Shown here: one piece after another, positions 38,868 through 45,898 of the stretch
Position numbering within the stretch: the stretch's first letter is position 1
How the letters are laid out: every line of letters starts with the position of its first letter
DNA from: JAWVFM01 sp038237625
GTDB taxonomy: Bacteria; Actinomycetota; Thermoleophilia; Solirubrobacterales; 70-9
Assembly (NCBI GenBank): GCA_038237625.1
Contig: JBBRYM010000013.1
Coordinates: 12,166-76,165, forward strand
Direction of reading: 5' to 3'
DNA: 64,000 nucleotides
Notes under the pieces: generated by a model
Databases searched by the model: none
The model's input: the letters and a program-made list of their open reading frames with translations, nothing else
What the model was told of the DNA's origin: nothing
Translations under genes and position numbers: made by a program

Positions 38868-39791
38868 GTGGAAGCTCAAGCTCTCCCGCGCCCGGGTGCG
38901 CCCCCTGCATCGACCCCCGAGGCTGCCGCGCCGCGCATCGTCGAGCTGCGACCCGGGCAGCGCTTCGCCGGCCGCTTCGCGTGCGTGCGGCGCGACCGGC
39001 TGGTGGGGCGCAGCGGCGCGACCTACCTCGCGTTGGAGCTCCGGGACCGCACAGGCGCGATCCAGGCCAGGGTGTTCCGCGACGCGGACCGCATCGGCAT
39101 GCGCTTCGAGGCGGGCGACGCCGTGGCGGTCCGCGGCAAGGTCGAGCGCTTTCGCGGCGAGCTCGTGGCGGAGCTCGCCGAGGTCCGGCGCCTGGCGCCG
39201 GGCAGCTACGACCCTGCCGAGTTCCTGCCGGCCGCCTACCGCTCGGTCGAGGAGCTCGAGGGCTTCCTGGAGCATCTCGCGGGCGAGGTTCACGACGCCG
39301 GGCTCACCGCGACCGTTCGCCGTGCCGTTTTCACCGAGCCGGTGTGGACCGAGTTTCGCCGCGCCCCGGCGACCCGCTCTTCCCACCACGCGTACCTGGG
39401 CGGGCTCATCGAGCACACGGTCGCGGTGGCCACGCTCGTTGCCGAGACATGCCAGCTCCACCCGCGCCTCGACTCCGACCTGCTGATGGCGGCGGCCATC
39501 CTCCATGACGTCGGCAAGGTGCGGGAGTTCACCTACGGGGCGGTCATCGGTTTCTCCGAAGAGGGTCGCCAGCTCGGGCACCTGGCGATCGGCGCCGAGA
39601 TCGTCGGCGCGGCCGCTCGCGACCTGCCCGCCGAGCGGCGCCTGGCGCTTCTCGGTTGCGTGCTTCAGCATCACGGCCCCGAGTCGGGACCCGGGCGCAC
39701 GGCGGCCCGGGGCGGCTTCGGATCGCCGGAGGCGCTGGCGCTCTACCGGCTCAACGCGCTGGACGCGTCGGTGAAGGGCGCCCTGGAGTAG
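38868..39791 (+). CDS. Second OB-fold plus HD-domain protein (YhaM-like)
   Basis: A 307-residue relative of the protein at 10034-11056 with the same layout. The OB-fold is near residues 25-115 (GRSGATYLALELRDRTGAIQARVF, VRGKVERFRGELVAELAEVRR) and is followed by an HD domain with HHAYLGGLIEHTVAVA, AAILHDVGKVREF and CVLQHHGPESG. 3'-5' exonuclease activity is inferred from YhaM. GTG 38868 is the only start before the OB-fold; an ATG two bases upstream is out of frame. It converges on the TauE-like half gene with a 41-base overlap of coding ends. Confidence 0.8.
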   Translation: MEAQALPRPGAPPASTPEAAAPRIVELRPGQRFAGRFACVRRDRLVGRSGATYLALELRDRTGAIQARVFRDADRIGMRFEAGDAVAVRGKVERFRGELVAELAEVRRLAPGSYDPAEFLPAAYRSVEELEGFLEHLAGEVHDAGLTATVRRAVFTEPVWTEFRRAPATRSSHHAYLGGLIEHTVAVATLVAETCQLHPRLDSDLLMAAAILHDVGKVREFTYGAVIGFSEEGRQLGHLAIGAEIVGAAARDLPAERRLALLGCVLQHHGPESGPGRTAARGGFGSPEALALYRLNALDASVKGALE

Positions 39792-40158
39792 GCGGCGCTC
39801 GCATCGCGCGCCTCGTCATCTGCGCGGCGATGAACAGGGCGAGCGCCGCGAACGAGAGCTCCAGGGCTCGGGGTGGGATCGCATTGGCCAGGGCAACACC
39901 CCCGAGAACGCCCAGCGGCGAGAGCGCTCCAATCAGCAGGCCGTCGCGAAGGCGAACGTTGCCGTAGCCGCGCTGGCGCTGGGTTCCGACGATCGCCACG
40001 GGCACGATCGCGAGGAGCGACGTCGCCTCGGCCCGAAGCTGAGGCTCGCTGAGAAAGATCGCGAGGGCCGGGACGAAGAGGATCCCGCCGCCCACGCCGA
40101 GCAGGCCGCCGACGGTGCCACCGGCAAAGCCCAGGATCGCTGCGAGCAGGTAGTCCAT
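39751..40158 (-). CDS. Half-size TauE/SafE (TSUP) permease, second half
   Basis: A 135-residue membrane protein with about four helices. It begins MDYLLAAILGFAGGTVGGLLGVGGGILFVPAL, which carries the GG-x2-GVGGG-x3-P repeat motif of the TSUP family. Normal members are about 250 residues with two such repeats, so this is one repeat only. Its ATG overlaps the stop of the preceding half gene (TGATG), indicating tight translational coupling and a probable heterodimer. The likely cargo, organic or inorganic sulfur anions, is inferred from family. Confidence 0.8.
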   Translation of the reverse strand: MDYLLAAILGFAGGTVGGLLGVGGGILFVPALAIFLSEPQLRAEATSLLAIVPVAIVGTQRQRGYGNVRLRDGLLIGALSPLGVLGGVALANAIPPRALELSFAALALFIAAQMTRRAMRAPPTPGRPSPTRPAR

Positions 40159-40523
40159 CAGGGAAGGATGAGCTCGACTGCGATGACAATGAGAAGCAGG
40201 GCAAACAGGCCCGATACGGCGCGCTCCGGCAGGCGCTGCTGAAGCGCCGCTCCCGCGACGACCCCCGCAACCGCCGGCACTCCGACGAAGAGCCCCTTGG
40301 CAATGTCGACATTTCCGTAGATGCCCTGAATCCCGGTCGCGACGACGGCGATGAGCACGATCGCCGCGAGGCTGGTCCCGGTGGCCTCCCGCTCGGAATA
40401 CCCGAGCCAGAGGATGAGGAGCGGCACGATGACCGACCCCCCACCGACGCCGAAGAGCCCGCTGAACGCTCCCGCCGCGGTTGCGATCGCCCCGAGACGA
40501 AGGAGTCGGTCGCGCTCCACCAT
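40158..40523 (-). CDS. Half-size TauE/SafE (TSUP) permease, first half
   Basis: A 121-residue membrane protein with about four helices and one copy of the family motif (SGLFGVGGGSVIVPLLILWLG). LPERAVSGLFALLLIVIAVELIL forms the last helix. With the overlapping gene 39751-40158 it would rebuild one full two-repeat permease. ATG 40523 is immediately followed by an in-frame GTG. TAGTAT stands four bases before the ATG and seven before the GTG, so the GTG may be the true leaderless start. The promoter overlaps that of divergent otsB. Confidence 0.8.
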   Translation of the reverse strand: MVERDRLLRLGAIATAAGAFSGLFGVGGGSVIVPLLILWLGYSEREATGTSLAAIVLIAVVATGIQGIYGNVDIAKGLFVGVPAVAGVVAGAALQQRLPERAVSGLFALLLIVIAVELILP

Positions 40524-40526
40524 GGC

Positions 40527-40533
40527 GATACTA
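40527..40533. promoter_or_regulatory. Shared bidirectional -10 element
   Basis: GATACTA reads as GATACT on the plus strand, six bases before the otsB GTG, and as TAGTAT on the minus strand, a few bases before the permease start. The two -10 elements overlap almost completely, as in symmetrical bidirectional promoters, so the two genes cannot easily be transcribed at once from this site. Confidence 0.55.
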
Positions 40534-40538
40534 GAGGC

Positions 40539-41366
40539 GTGCATGCGACCGCGGACGAGGTGAGGGGGCTGTCGGACCTGCTCGAGCAGCTGCGTGCGCG
40601 GCCATGCGAAACGGCTCTCCTCTGCGATATCGACGGCACCCTGGCGCCGATCGTCGAGCAACCCGAGGACGCCACCGTTCCGGTGGCGGCGCGTGACGTC
40701 CTTGCCGAGCTCAGTCGCCGCTACCTGCTGGTTGCCTGTGTCTCCGGGCGCCGCGCCGCCGACGCCCGCCGGATGGTCGGCGTGGAGGAGCTGACCTATG
40801 CCGGCAACCATGGCTTCGAGCTGCTCGAGCCCGGCGCGACGGAGCTGGTGGCGGACCCGGCCGTTGGCGGCCGCTCGGGCGCCGCCGCAGCCTTCGTGGG
40901 CGCCCTCGAAAGCGCCGACCTCGATCGCGGCGGGCTGATGCTCGAGGACAAGGGGGCGATCCAAGCTCTTCACTGGCGCCGTGCGTCAGACCCGGAGGCA
41001 GCTCGAGCGCTGGCGTTGTCGATCTCTGACGCGGCACAGCGCGCCGGCCTCATTCCCAGGTGGGGCCGGAAGGTCCTCGAGCTTCGCCCGGTCTCGGGAA
41101 TCGACAAGGGCTCGGCCACGGCGAAGCTGCTTCGCGGCTGCGGCGCGAGGCTCGCCCTGTTCGGCGGCGACGACGCCACGGATCTCGACGCTTTCCAGGC
41201 GCTCAGCTGGCTGCTTCGAAGCGGCCGGCTGGAAGCTGCTGCCCGGATCGGGGTGGGCTCGGAGGAAGCGCCGGCCGGGCTGGCCGAGCGCACCGATGTC
41301 ATCGTCGACGGGACCGAGGGCTTCCTCGATGTCCTGCGCTACCTGGCGGAGAACCGGGCCGCGTAG
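40539..41366 (+). CDS. otsB: Trehalose-6-phosphate phosphatase
   Basis: A 275-residue HAD-superfamily enzyme releasing trehalose, an osmo- and desiccation protectant. HAD motif I is LLCDIDGTLAPIV (about 28-40), motif II is ACVSGRRAADARRMVG, TYAGNHGFELLEPG is the trehalose phosphatase hallmark, and motif IV is LFGGDDATDLDAF. The start is GTG 40539, right after GATACT plus six bases. The trehalose-6-phosphate synthase gene (otsA) is not in the window. The next gene starts directly after the stop. Confidence 0.93.
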   Translation: MHATADEVRGLSDLLEQLRARPCETALLCDIDGTLAPIVEQPEDATVPVAARDVLAELSRRYLLVACVSGRRAADARRMVGVEELTYAGNHGFELLEPGATELVADPAVGGRSGAAAAFVGALESADLDRGGLMLEDKGAIQALHWRRASDPEAARALALSISDAAQRAGLIPRWGRKVLELRPVSGIDKGSATAKLLRGCGARLALFGGDDATDLDAFQALSWLLRSGRLEAAARIGVGSEEAPAGLAERTDVIVDGTEGFLDVLRYLAENRAA

Positions 41367-41909
41367 ATGCCGTACGTCGACCTCCTGCGCGTCACCGTGC
41401 TCATGGCCGGGGCGGTGGCGACTGCGCTCGCGGGCACTGCGGTCGTCGCCGCGCACAACGACGCCAACCAGACCGCCCTGATCGTCGCCGGCGTCTGGTG
41501 GGTCCTCGCCACCATCGCCGGGCTCTACCTCGGCCGAGCCACCGCCGCAGCGGACGCGGTACGCGGCGCTCTGGCCGGCGCCCGAACGACCACCTCGCTT
41601 CCCAACGTCCCTCCGGCCCGAATCGCGCTGGGGCGCCTGTGGCCCGTTGGCGCCTTCGCCGTGGTCTGCGGGGCCATCGCCTGGCTGTGGCCCCAGGTCC
41701 CCGCGATCGGAGCCGGCTACGCGCTGGCGGTGGCGCTGACCGGACGAAGCCGCGAAGCGGCCGTCACCGCCATCGAGGAGCGTGACGGCGTGCGCTTCTA
41801 CGTCGAGCCGACTCCGGTGCTCGAGCCGGTGCGCCTGATCCGCACGCCGGGGCTCGGTCGCGATCGCATGCCCGCCGGCCACCCGCCGCCACCACCGCCC
41901 GCAGCCTGA
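41367..41909 (+). CDS. Hypothetical membrane protein downstream of otsB
   Basis: A 180-residue protein with about four transmembrane segments (residues roughly 8-30, 37-55, 90-105 and 110-125) and a Pro-rich C-terminal tail (PAGHPPPPPPAA). The ATG follows the otsB TAG with no gap, so the pair is co-transcribed. I recognise no family. The 172 bases that follow hold a small hairpin, ACCACC-GTATA-GGTGGT (41984-42000), and no gene that I can support. Confidence 0.7.
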   Translation: MPYVDLLRVTVLMAGAVATALAGTAVVAAHNDANQTALIVAGVWWVLATIAGLYLGRATAAADAVRGALAGARTTTSLPNVPPARIALGRLWPVGAFAVVCGAIAWLWPQVPAIGAGYALAVALTGRSREAAVTAIEERDGVRFYVEPTPVLEPVRLIRTPGLGRDRMPAGHPPPPPPAA

Positions 41910-42081
41910 ACGCTCTCCGAGATCAGGGTGGCCAAGGAAATGACGCAGGGCGTCCGGGGGAATCTCGGCGCTGTGCTGACTCAACCACCGTATAGGTGGT
42001 CAAAGCAGGACAGCGGGCGAAAATCTCGATGTGGGGCGGCCGCTCGCCCTCCTTCATCGATTTCCGAGGAACCGCGCCCCT

Positions 42082-43815
42082 CTACCGCCGGTCCGGCTTG
42101 CGGAGCTTCTGGAACTGCGAGAACGTCCGCGCGTTGGCTACTTCGGACTTGGTGAGCCAGGCACGCCGCGCCGTCGCCACCCCGTAGAGAATGTTGCCGA
42201 GCGTGTCCACGCCATGTGCGTCGGTGTTGAGGCAGATGCGAACGCCGGCGTCGGCGGCAAGGCGCGCATGGTGCTCGGAGAGATCGCGGCGGTTGGGGTT
42301 GCCGTTGATCTCGAGCATCGTCCCGGCTGTGGCCGCCGCGGCGGCAACCTTCTCGACGTCGATGTCGTAGGGCTCGCGGCGACCGATCAGCCGGCCGGTG
42401 AGGTGGCCGATGCAATCGACCAGCGGGTTCTCGACGGCCGCGATCACCCGTTCCGTCATGCGCTTGCCGGAGATCCGGAAGGAGGTGTGGACGCTCGCCA
42501 TCACCCAGTCGAGCTCGGAGAGGAGCTCGTCCGAGTAGTCGAGGCCGCCATCGGTGCCGATGTTCACCTCCGAGCCGGCGAGCAGCCGAAAACCGCGGGG
42601 CGCCGACTCATTCCACTTGCGGATCTCCTCGATTCGCTCCTCGAGTTGCTTGGGCGTCACGTGGTTGCCGAAGCCGTGGGAGGCCGAGTGGTCGGTGATC
42701 GCCAGGTAGGCGTAGCCGCGGGCGCGGGCTGCGTCGGCCATCTGCGCCAGCGAGTTTCGGCCGTCCGAGAGCGTGGTGTGGCAGTGCAGATCCCCGCGGA
42801 TGTCGGCGACATCGACGAGATCCGGCAGCGTGTGCTCGGCCGCGGCGGCGATCTCTCCGCGGCCCTCGCGCAGCTCGGGCTCGATGTAGTCGAGGCCAAG
42901 GCGCCCGTAGACCTCCTCCTCGGTGGCGTAGAGCGTGGCGGCGCCCGTCTCGACGTTCGTGACCCCGTGCTCGGAGACCGAGACGCCCATCGCCAGCGCG
43001 CGCTCGCGCAGCTCGACGTTGTGTGTGGCCGATCCGGTGAAGTGCTGCAGGAGGTTTCCGTAAGCATCGGGGGCGACGATGCGGAGGTCGACCTTCAGGC
43101 CGGCGTGCGTGACGGCGTGAACCCCCGACGCGGTGGACCTGCCGGACTGGGCGATCAGGTGGTGCCCGGTGAGCACTTTGGCCAGCGCCAACGGGTCGGC
43201 GGCCGTGGCGATCAGGTCGACGTCCTTACAGGTCTCGGCCCGCCGCCGGGCCGAACCGGCGATCTCCGCCGCCTCGCACGCCGGATGCTCGCGCAGGGTG
43301 GCGGTGAGCTCGGCCGCCGCCGGCAGGACATGCGACAGCAGCAGCCGTTCGGCGGGGCCGTCGGCGTCGAGTCGCTCGAGGGCGGCGATCACGTTCTCCT
43401 CGACCTTGGCGCCGAGGCCCTTGACGTGCCTGATCCGCTCGGTGCGGGCGGCCTCGCCAAGCTCCTCGAGGGAGGCGACGTCCAGCTCGTCGAAGAGAAG
43501 CCGAGCCGTCTTCGCCCCGACGCCGGGGATCCGGGTGACCTCGACCAGGCTGGCGGGGAACTTGGCCTTCAGCTTGGTCGCAGAGGGAATCTCACCGGTG
43601 TCGAGCAGGGCCACGATCTTCTCCTGAAGCGTCTTGCCGACGCCCGGCAGCTCGATCGCCCGCCCGGCGCGAGCCAGCTCGGAGACGGAGACCGGGCTCT
43701 GGCGGATCACGCGCGATGCCTCCTTGTAGGCGAGCACGCGGTAACGGACCGCGCCGTCGAGCTCGTAGAGGGTGCCGAGCTCGGCGAGGGCGTCGGCGAT
43801 CTCGGCATTGCGCAT
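42082..43815 (-). CDS. polX: DNA polymerase/3'-5' exonuclease PolX
   Basis: A 577-residue repair polymerase. Helix-hairpin-helix motifs come first (LPGVGKTLQEKIVALL, IPGVGAKTARLLFDEL), then the family X nucleotidyl-transfer site GSARRRAETCKDVDLIA with the metal-binding Asp pair and a third Asp in LKVDLRIV. The C-terminal half is a PHP phosphoesterase domain (DLHCHTTLSDG, AITDHSASHGF, GSEVNIGTDGG, INGNPNRRDLS, NTDAHG). Such enzymes fill short gaps and proofread in base-excision repair. TAATTT lies six bases before ATG 43815, so the message is probably leaderless. Confidence 0.94.
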   Translation of the reverse strand: MRNAEIADALAELGTLYELDGAVRYRVLAYKEASRVIRQSPVSVSELARAGRAIELPGVGKTLQEKIVALLDTGEIPSATKLKAKFPASLVEVTRIPGVGAKTARLLFDELDVASLEELGEAARTERIRHVKGLGAKVEENVIAALERLDADGPAERLLLSHVLPAAAELTATLREHPACEAAEIAGSARRRAETCKDVDLIATAADPLALAKVLTGHHLIAQSGRSTASGVHAVTHAGLKVDLRIVAPDAYGNLLQHFTGSATHNVELRERALAMGVSVSEHGVTNVETGAATLYATEEEVYGRLGLDYIEPELREGRGEIAAAAEHTLPDLVDVADIRGDLHCHTTLSDGRNSLAQMADAARARGYAYLAITDHSASHGFGNHVTPKQLEERIEEIRKWNESAPRGFRLLAGSEVNIGTDGGLDYSDELLSELDWVMASVHTSFRISGKRMTERVIAAVENPLVDCIGHLTGRLIGRREPYDIDVEKVAAAAATAGTMLEINGNPNRRDLSEHHARLAADAGVRICLNTDAHGVDTLGNILYGVATARRAWLTKSEVANARTFSQFQKLRKPDRR

Positions 43816-43852
43816 AGGTTCAAATTAACTGCAGAAGCGATACTGCCCGCCC

Positions 43853-44278
43853 ATGGCCTACCGCGTGCTTCACGCCGTCGACGCCTTCTGGCGGCCCTCC
43901 AACCAGATGGGCATCGACAACACGGACCTGGCCTCGCAGCTCGAGGCCGAGACCCTGGGCTGCCGTCTCTGGCGCCTCCGTCCCGGTCAGGCCTCGACGC
44001 GCCACCGGCACATCGACCAGACCGAGCTCTACGTCGTGCTCGAGGGCACCGGCAGGATGCGAATCGACGACGAGCTGCTCACGCTGGAGCCGCTTTCGGG
44101 GCTCCTGGCCGAACCCGACAGCGTCCGGCAGGTCTTCAACGACACCGGCTCGGACGCGCTTTGGCTTGTGGCCGGCGCGCCTCGCGAGAACGCCAACACG
44201 CTCGAGATGACCGCGGAGACCCTCGCGAGGCTCTATCCCGACGGCCCGAACGCCATGCCGCCGGAACTCGATGGCTGA
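43853..44278 (+). CDS. Cupin-domain protein
   Basis: A 141-residue single-domain cupin. Motif 1 is represented by RPGQASTRHRHIDQTELYVVLEGTGRMRID, with metal-binding His, His and Glu, and motif 2 by EPDSVRQVFNDTGSDALWLVAGAP, where the usual His is replaced. It is neither long enough nor similar enough to be RmlC, although it contains sugar-binding-like cupin features. It overlaps the glycosyltransferase gene by eight bases, so a role linked to sugar or lipid-phosphate chemistry is possible. GATACT lies eight bases before the ATG. Confidence 0.8.
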   Translation: MAYRVLHAVDAFWRPSNQMGIDNTDLASQLEAETLGCRLWRLRPGQASTRHRHIDQTELYVVLEGTGRMRIDDELLTLEPLSGLLAEPDSVRQVFNDTGSDALWLVAGAPRENANTLEMTAETLARLYPDGPNAMPPELDG

Positions 44279-44999
44279 GCCGCGTGGCGGGCGGACCGTC
44301 TGGCTCGTAATCCCCACCTACAACGAGGCGGCGAACCTCGAGGCGATCGTCGAGGCCGTCCTGCGAGAGCTGCCCGCCGGATCGCGGGTGCTCATCGTCG
44401 ACGACTCCTCTCCCGACGGCACCGGGGAGATCGCCGATCGGATCGCCGCGGCGCGAACCGAGGTCGAGGTTCTCCACCGCAAGCGCAAGGAGGGTCTCGG
44501 GCCTGCCTACGTGGCGGGGTTTCGCCACGTGCTGGCCGTCGGGGCTGGCCTCGTGGGGCAGATGGACGCGGACTTCTCCCACGATCCGGCCGATCTGCCG
44601 AGGCTGCTCGATGCCGTCGGCGACGCCGACCTGGTCTTGGGCTCGCGATACGTGGAGGGCGGTGGCGTGAGCGATTGGGGACCGACCCGGCGAGCCATCA
44701 GCCGCCGGGGCAGCGCCTACGCCAGGGTGATCCTGGCCGTCCGTGTCGCTGACCTGACGGGAGGCTTCAAGGTGTTCCGGCGAGAGGTCCTCGAGGAGAT
44801 CGACCTCGACAGCCTCGAATCGCTCGGATACGCCTTTCAGGTCGAGACGACGTACCGCGCAATCCGCGCGGGGTTCCGTGTCGCCGAGGTGCCGATCACG
44901 TTCCGAGACCGGCGCGTCGGCGAGTCGAAGATGACCGGGCGGATCGTCGCCGAGGCGGCCCTGCGGGTCCCCATGATGCGGATTCGCCTGCGCCGATGA
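44271..44999 (+). CDS. Polyprenol-phosphate mannosyltransferase-like GT2 enzyme
   Basis: A 242-residue family 2 glycosyltransferase like dolichol-phosphate-mannose synthase. It has the nucleotide-binding VWLVIPTYNEAANLEAIVEAVL, VDDSSPDGTG, GLGPAYVAGFRHVLAVGAGLVGQMDADFSHDP with the DxD-type metal site, and SRYVEGGGVSDWG. There is no C-terminal membrane domain, as in soluble actinobacterial Ppm1 catalytic units. It should transfer mannose (or a similar sugar) from GDP-sugar to polyprenyl phosphate at the membrane for glycans, lipoglycans or protein mannosylation. The start overlaps the cupin gene. Confidence 0.88.
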   Translation: MAEPRGGRTVWLVIPTYNEAANLEAIVEAVLRELPAGSRVLIVDDSSPDGTGEIADRIAAARTEVEVLHRKRKEGLGPAYVAGFRHVLAVGAGLVGQMDADFSHDPADLPRLLDAVGDADLVLGSRYVEGGGVSDWGPTRRAISRRGSAYARVILAVRVADLTGGFKVFRREVLEEIDLDSLESLGYAFQVETTYRAIRAGFRVAEVPITFRDRRVGESKMTGRIVAEAALRVPMMRIRLRR

Positions 45000-45111
45000 A
45001 TCCATATGCTGCGGGCAAGGTGCCGTCAACCGGGCCGCGTAACGTCCGCTGGAGCTCCGTTACTTCAGTATGTATAGTATTGAGCAAGACCATTCTCGAT
45101 AGGAGACCAAC

Positions 45112-45438
45112 GTGACAGGCAAGCTCCCCGACGTATCCGACGCCACCTTCCAGTCAGACGTTCTCGAGGCCGAGGGCTCGGTGCTGGTCGACTTCTGGGC
45201 GCCCTGGTGCGGGCCCTGCCGCGTGGTCCATCCCATCCTCGAGGAGATGGATGTCGAGCGCGACGACCTCAAGATCGTGAGCCTGAACGTCGACGAGAAC
45301 CAGCAGACGGCGGGCCGCTACGAGGTTCTCTCGATCCCCACGCTCATTCTCTTCCGCGACGGCCAGGAGGCCAAGCGCGTGATCGGCGCGATGCCGAAGC
45401 GCCGCCTCGAGGCCGAGCTCGAGCCCGCGCTGGCGTAG
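45112..45438 (+). CDS. trxA: Thioredoxin
   Basis: A 108-residue disulfide reductase with VLVDFWAPWCGPCRVVHPILEEM (active site WCGPC at about residues 29-33) and the conserved cis-Pro in SIPTLILFRDG. The start is GTG 45112 after AGGAGA. Upstream lie TATAGT (45073-45078) and an inverted repeat GTAACG/CGTTAC (45039-45063) that may be regulatory. The 112-base gap before the gene holds only these elements. Confidence 0.95.
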   Translation: MTGKLPDVSDATFQSDVLEAEGSVLVDFWAPWCGPCRVVHPILEEMDVERDDLKIVSLNVDENQQTAGRYEVLSIPTLILFRDGQEAKRVIGAMPKRRLEAELEPALA

Positions 45439-45460
45439 GGCCGCGAAGCGGCCCACCCGT

Positions 45461-45898
45461 TCAGACGATCTGACCTGCGATGAAGCCGGCGAAGAGGACC
45501 ATGAAGCCGCCGATCTCGGCGACGAGCAGCGCCGTCATGAAGGCGTGGGTCCCGGGAATCGGGTCCACGAACTGGTTCGTCGTGTCGCGGCGCTTGCCGT
45601 GGATCGCGTAGCCCGCGACGGCCGCATAGAAGAAGACGATGAGGGCGCCGACAGCGACGAGGTTGACGGCGGTGCTCCACTTGCTGAGCTCGACGAAGAC
45701 CGCGAGCAGGATGCAGGCAAAGCTGTAGAGGAGCGCCGCCCTGTGGGCCGTGTCGACGTACGGATGGGCGAGCCCGTCCGGGGCGGTCACCATCTGCCGG
45801 TACTTCCAGACGCCGAGCAGCAGCGCCCAGAGAAACATGAGTCCGCCGGCCACCAGCACGGCCTTGGCGTCGGCTCCGAGCGCCACCCCGGAGTTCAT
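45461..45898 (-). CDS. Small four-helix membrane protein after ileS
   Basis: A 145-residue protein with about four hydrophobic helices: ADAKAVLVAGGLMFLWALLLGVWKY, AALLYSFACILLAVFVELS, NLVAVGALIVFFYAAVAGY and MTALLVAEIGGFMVLFAGFIAG. A conserved-looking histidine stretch HPYVDTAHRAALL lies between helices 1 and 2. I do not recognise the family; a small redox or channel protein is possible. Its ATG overlaps the ileS stop by four bases (ATGA), so it is made from the same message. Confidence 0.75.
   Translation of the reverse strand: MNSGVALGADAKAVLVAGGLMFLWALLLGVWKYRQMVTAPDGLAHPYVDTAHRAALLYSFACILLAVFVELSKWSTAVNLVAVGALIVFFYAAVAGYAIHGKRRDTTNQFVDPIPGTHAFMTALLVAEIGGFMVLFAGFIAGQIV

Noticed and set aside
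43853..44278. Cupin as the missing dTDP-4-dehydrorhamnose 3,5-epimerase (rfbC)
   Set aside because: Too short and lacking the RmlC catalytic His/Asp pattern; it is coupled to a glycosyltransferase, not to the rfb operon.
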